Shown here one piece after another: positions 15,169-17,497 of a stretch of DNA of 17,497 bases. The stretch comes from JBFHIZ01 sp041596215 (GTDB taxonomy: Bacteria; Bacillota; Clostridia; Lachnospirales; Lachnospiraceae): positions 1 through 17,497 of the forward strand of contig JBFHIZ010000040.1 in the NCBI GenBank assembly GCA_041596215.1, given 5' to 3'. The notes under the pieces are model-generated. The model worked only from the letters and a program-made list of their open reading frames with translations. It ran no database searches and was not told the origin of the DNA. Each line of letters starts with the position of its first letter. Position 1 is the stretch's first letter. The position numbers and the translations under genes are program-made.

Positions 15169-15195
15169 CTTTTTTCTCCCATTCTTTTTTATTAT

Positions 15196-16206
15196 CTATC
15201 CATTTATTATAGTATCTTGAAAAGGAAATAGTTGATCCAATGTTCGTAGGACCTTAAAATCTCCCTTTACTCTTAAATTTCCACCCATAAATGCTCTCTG
15301 GAAGGTTTTCTTACCTTCTGTAATTTCTGACAAAACATCTTCTTTTACTTGTATTTCCACATCTGCCTCATCTACTTTTCCAAAGAATATTTCCATGGTT
15401 GCATTTTCTACTTTTAAAATTAAAGGTTCATCTTTTTCTTCAATTTTAATCTGATATTTTGCATGAATACCTGCTGTTGCAGAAAACGAATCTTTAAATG
15501 CAGAAATCAATAAATCTTTTTTGTCATCTCCCTTATCGTTTAACAAATTTTTAAAATATCCGGTCAATTCTTCAATATCTTCTTTTTGTTGCTTTACATA
15601 AACATCATTTGCTACATATTGGGACAATTGTTCCGATTCTTGAGGCGTTAAAGAAATATTTGAAGTAATCGAAACCATATCTTTTACTGCTTTATTACTT
15701 GCTGGTAAACTTGGCATCTTTTGACTAATTGTTCGATACATATTTTCTGCCTTTTTTTCAATAATCCGTATATATCCAAGATTCATATCCAATTGTTTAC
15801 TATCCGTTATATATCCACAAATCCCGCTACATGGTAATCCACCTAAAATTTCCCAAGCAGTCGAAAGGGTTAATTTTCCTTCTCTTTCTCCATATGTCGT
15901 AGACATTACAATTGGACTCATATACAATCCGCTTATCATTTCCTTGTCACCATACAACCAACAAGCATCTAAAAATTGATGCATATCTCCACCAATTCCA
16001 TACCATTCCACTGTTGAAGCTAAAATGATTCCATCAGCTTCTTTTAAGGTATTAGGTAACGTAAGAATCTTTCCTTTATATTCATGAAGATTATATCTTT
16101 CAATGGTCACATGCAACTCTTCTAGTACTTTTTGCATTCTCTCTACCACATAAAGCGTAGGGTCATCGACCATTCCTCTTCCACCATAATAAATATTAAT
16201 CTTCAT
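15196..16206 (-). CDS. Flavodoxin-like / SCP2 sterol-carrier fusion protein
   Basis: This 336-residue protein fuses two domains. Residues 1 to about 165 resemble flavodoxin/NADPH-dependent FMN reductases: first strand MKINIYYGGRG, then ADGIILASTVEWYGIGGDMHQFLD with the flavin-contacting loop. Residues about 225-336 are an SCP2 lipid-carrier domain, including DLLISAFKDSF, VDEADVEIQV and the hallmark TFQRAFMGGNLRVKGDF (301-317). The connecting segment (about 166-224) is helical. The first-strand loop (GGRGMVDD) lacks the usual serine/threonine-rich phosphate-binding sequence, so FMN binding is doubtful. The gene overlaps the rhomboid coding end by 11 bases and the HIT gene follows by 27 bp. Bacterial SCP2 domains bind fatty acids or related lipids; a role in a redox step on a bound lipid is plausible but unproven. 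Confidence 0.88.
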   Translation of the reverse strand: MKINIYYGGRGMVDDPTLYVVERMQKVLEELHVTIERYNLHEYKGKILTLPNTLKEADGIILASTVEWYGIGGDMHQFLDACWLYGDKEMISGLYMSPIVMSTTYGEREGKLTLSTAWEILGGLPCSGICGYITDSKQLDMNLGYIRIIEKKAENMYRTISQKMPSLPASNKAVKDMVSITSNISLTPQESEQLSQYVANDVYVKQQKEDIEELTGYFKNLLNDKGDDKKDLLISAFKDSFSATAGIHAKYQIKIEEKDEPLILKVENATMEIFFGKVDEADVEIQVKEDVLSEITEGKKTFQRAFMGGNLRVKGDFKVLRTLDQLFPFQDTIING

Positions 16207-17263
16207 TCTCTCTTTTTCCTTCCTTATTTCTTATCGTAAGCCATAGAACAAATGCTAATATTGTACCCGAAAGTAATCCACCAATATGTGCAAAATTGTC
16301 AATATTTGTTGCACGGAATCCAATATAAATTGAATATAGTAAATAAAATAGTAATCGAGGCACTGTCACGATTTCCACTTCTTTATGTTTTATTACTACA
16401 AAAAACAATAAAGCTCCAAGAATTCCAAAAACAGCTCCACTTGCTCCAATCGAAGTGTAAAATTCTAAATTTATGTTTTGCATTATAAGAGAAAATATGC
16501 TTCCTAACATTCCTGTCAAGAAATAAAGAATTAGAAAACGAATGGGCCCCAATATTTTTTCAATAAATTTAGCCGCCATAAATAAAATCAACATATTTCC
16601 AAGAATATGTTCCGCATCTGCATGCAAAAAAATCGAAGTGATTAATCGATAATATTCTTGGTAAGTATATAACCGCTCCCAATTAATTGCACCTATATTA
16701 TACAACAAATCACCCGTAAATGTACACACAACAAATACAATTACATTAATAAGTATAATGATATTTGTCACCGTAATATATTGTTTAAACGAAGAAATCT
16801 CCAATAGATTTTTCTTTGTATTATCATTTATATTTACTTGCTTCTGTTTATTTTTTTCAGATCCATCCCCAACTTTTTCTAGAAAGTTTTCTAATTTTTC
16901 TCGCAATCCATAAAAATCATCCACCTGATTTTCAAACAAAATTAACTTCTTTGTATTTCTTTCAATCATCCAACAGAATCGATCATTTTGGCTAAGGTCC
17001 TGTGTTTTTTGAAAATCATCGGCTAAAACAATCGTCATGATATGAATGTTTGAATAACCCTTCTCAAGAAAATACCTTTCTGCTTGTCTTTTGATATGGG
17101 AATACTGTATTGGCGTCAAGTCTAATTCTAAACGGTCTTCCAATAACGATATAACCTCCGTCGAATTCGCATTCGTGCGAAAAAGCAAAGAGACTTCAGA
17201 TACATTTGTTCTGATTTTTTCATATCCTTCATTTTCTAAATATTCCTCTACTAATACTTTCAT
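16196..17263 (-). CDS. Rhomboid family intramembrane serine protease with cytosolic N-domain
   Basis: The 355-residue protein has a soluble N-terminal region (1 to about 155) followed by a rhomboid membrane domain (about 160-345). The catalytic dyad is S275 in GASGAVFG and H326 in AHIGG. The helix-2 signature HADAEHILGN (214-223) supplies the oxyanion-hole residues H219 and N223. Rhomboids cut single-pass membrane proteins within the bilayer; the substrate here is unknown. The N-terminal domain contains an alpha/beta-like stretch (IMTIVLADDF) and an ILFENQVDDFYGLRE segment and is not a domain I recognise. The long soluble N-domain layout resembles GluP/YqgP of Bacillus only in general form. 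The ribosome binding site is weak and close (GTAGGGA right before the ATG). Its last 11 bases overlap the next gene. Confidence 0.92.
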   Translation of the reverse strand: MKVLVEEYLENEGYEKIRTNVSEVSLLFRTNANSTEVISLLEDRLELDLTPIQYSHIKRQAERYFLEKGYSNIHIMTIVLADDFQKTQDLSQNDRFCWMIERNTKKLILFENQVDDFYGLREKLENFLEKVGDGSEKNKQKQVNINDNTKKNLLEISSFKQYITVTNIIILINVIVFVVCTFTGDLLYNIGAINWERLYTYQEYYRLITSIFLHADAEHILGNMLILFMAAKFIEKILGPIRFLILYFLTGMLGSIFSLIMQNINLEFYTSIGASGAVFGILGALLFFVVIKHKEVEIVTVPRLLFYLLYSIYIGFRATNIDNFAHIGGLLSGTILAFVLWLTIRNKEGKRENED

Positions 17264-17335
17264 TCCCTACTCTTTTCTTTTCCATTTCCTTAAGGATACC
17301 ATAGGAAATTTGGCAAGTAAATATAGAAGAATAAA

Positions 17336-17497
17336 CTATTCTTTTTTTGGATGTAACATATCATAAATTGTCCAAATAATGGCACCCATCGTAATTGCCA
17401 TTAATATTCCTATCAAAACCATACTCTTTTTATATTCAAATGCATATTTCCCACTTATCAAATGACCCGCCACAAAATAAGTAACTGCAAGTCCAAA
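17336..17497 (-). CDS. C-terminal end of an unrecognised membrane protein
   Basis: Only the last 53 residues are inside the window, with the start beyond the right edge. They contain two hydrophobic segments (FGLAVTYFVAGHLIS and MVLIGILMAITMGAIIWTIY) and end DMLHPKKE before a TAG stop. The frame is open to the window edge and codon use looks like neighbouring genes. I do not recognise the family. It lies 72 bp upstream of the rhomboid gene on the same strand and may belong to the same transcription unit. Confidence 0.65.
   Translation of the reverse strand, partial: FGLAVTYFVAGHLISGKYAFEYKKSMVLIGILMAITMGAIIWTIYDMLHPKKE

Noticed and set aside
17282..17310. Inverted repeat ATTTCCT/AGGAAAT before the rhomboid gene
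   Set aside because: Seven A/T-rich pairs around a 12-base loop without a T-run; too weak to call a terminator or operator.
17327..17348. Hairpin AAGAATA/TATTCTT followed by T residues on the plus strand, near the right edge
   Set aside because: There is no plus-strand gene for it to end; read on the minus strand the following bases are not a clean T-run, and the arms are almost pure A/T.
1..17497. CRISPR array, tRNA/rRNA genes, insertion sequences, riboswitches
   Set aside because: No regularly spaced repeats, cloverleaf, transposase or integrase frames or known aptamer patterns were seen on either strand.

Overview
The window is about 17.5 kb of strongly A/T-rich DNA with compact, mostly minus-strand gene runs. 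Start sites carry strong AGGAGG-type ribosome binding sites, and TTG is used as a start twice. The gene families seen (DegV, an SPFH protein paired with a small ribbon-helix-helix protein, a small membrane protein ending in DDLSKY, a flavodoxin-SCP2 fusion, heterodimeric ABC exporters, ABC-F) point to a low-GC Firmicute, most likely an anaerobic Clostridia/Lachnospiraceae member. That placement is inference from family composition; there is no rRNA marker.

Layout, left to right. (1) 1-3120, minus: a large PLD-nuclease/SF2-helicase/DUF3427 protein followed 22 bp later by a Nudix hydrolase cut off by the window edge. This two-gene unit looks like an accessory or defence-type module. (2) 3121-3556: a gene-free A/T-rich stretch. 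(3) 3557-4294, minus: truA. (4) 4471-5732, minus: an SPFH membrane protein plus a 58-residue ribbon-helix-helix (RHH) protein, behind a near-consensus promoter whose -10 lies inside a perfect palindrome. (5) 5808-13736, minus: a long run of eight tightly spaced genes (76-residue protein, ABC-F, tRNA-dihydrouridine synthase, two ABC exporter half-transporters, small membrane protein, YbjQ-family protein, Fe-S-type flavoprotein). It ends at one clear intrinsic terminator that overlaps the last stop codon. An internal promoter precedes the small membrane protein. (6) 13847-14719, plus: degV, divergent from run 5. (7) 14755-17263, minus: rhomboid protease, flavodoxin-SCP2 fusion and HIT protein, overlapping or closely spaced, sharing a bidirectional terminator with degV. 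(8) 17336-17497, minus: the C-terminal end of an unrecognised membrane protein.

How the parts may work together. Helicase and Nudix are almost certainly co-expressed. SPFH and the RHH protein are probably one operon, and the RHH protein is a reasonable candidate to bind the palindrome at its own promoter. The two ABC half-transporters have complementary consensus and degenerate ATP sites, as expected for one heterodimeric exporter. truA, dus, ABC-F and the HIT protein are housekeeping-type RNA/translation/nucleotide functions. No RNA gene, CRISPR array, insertion sequence or integrase was seen.
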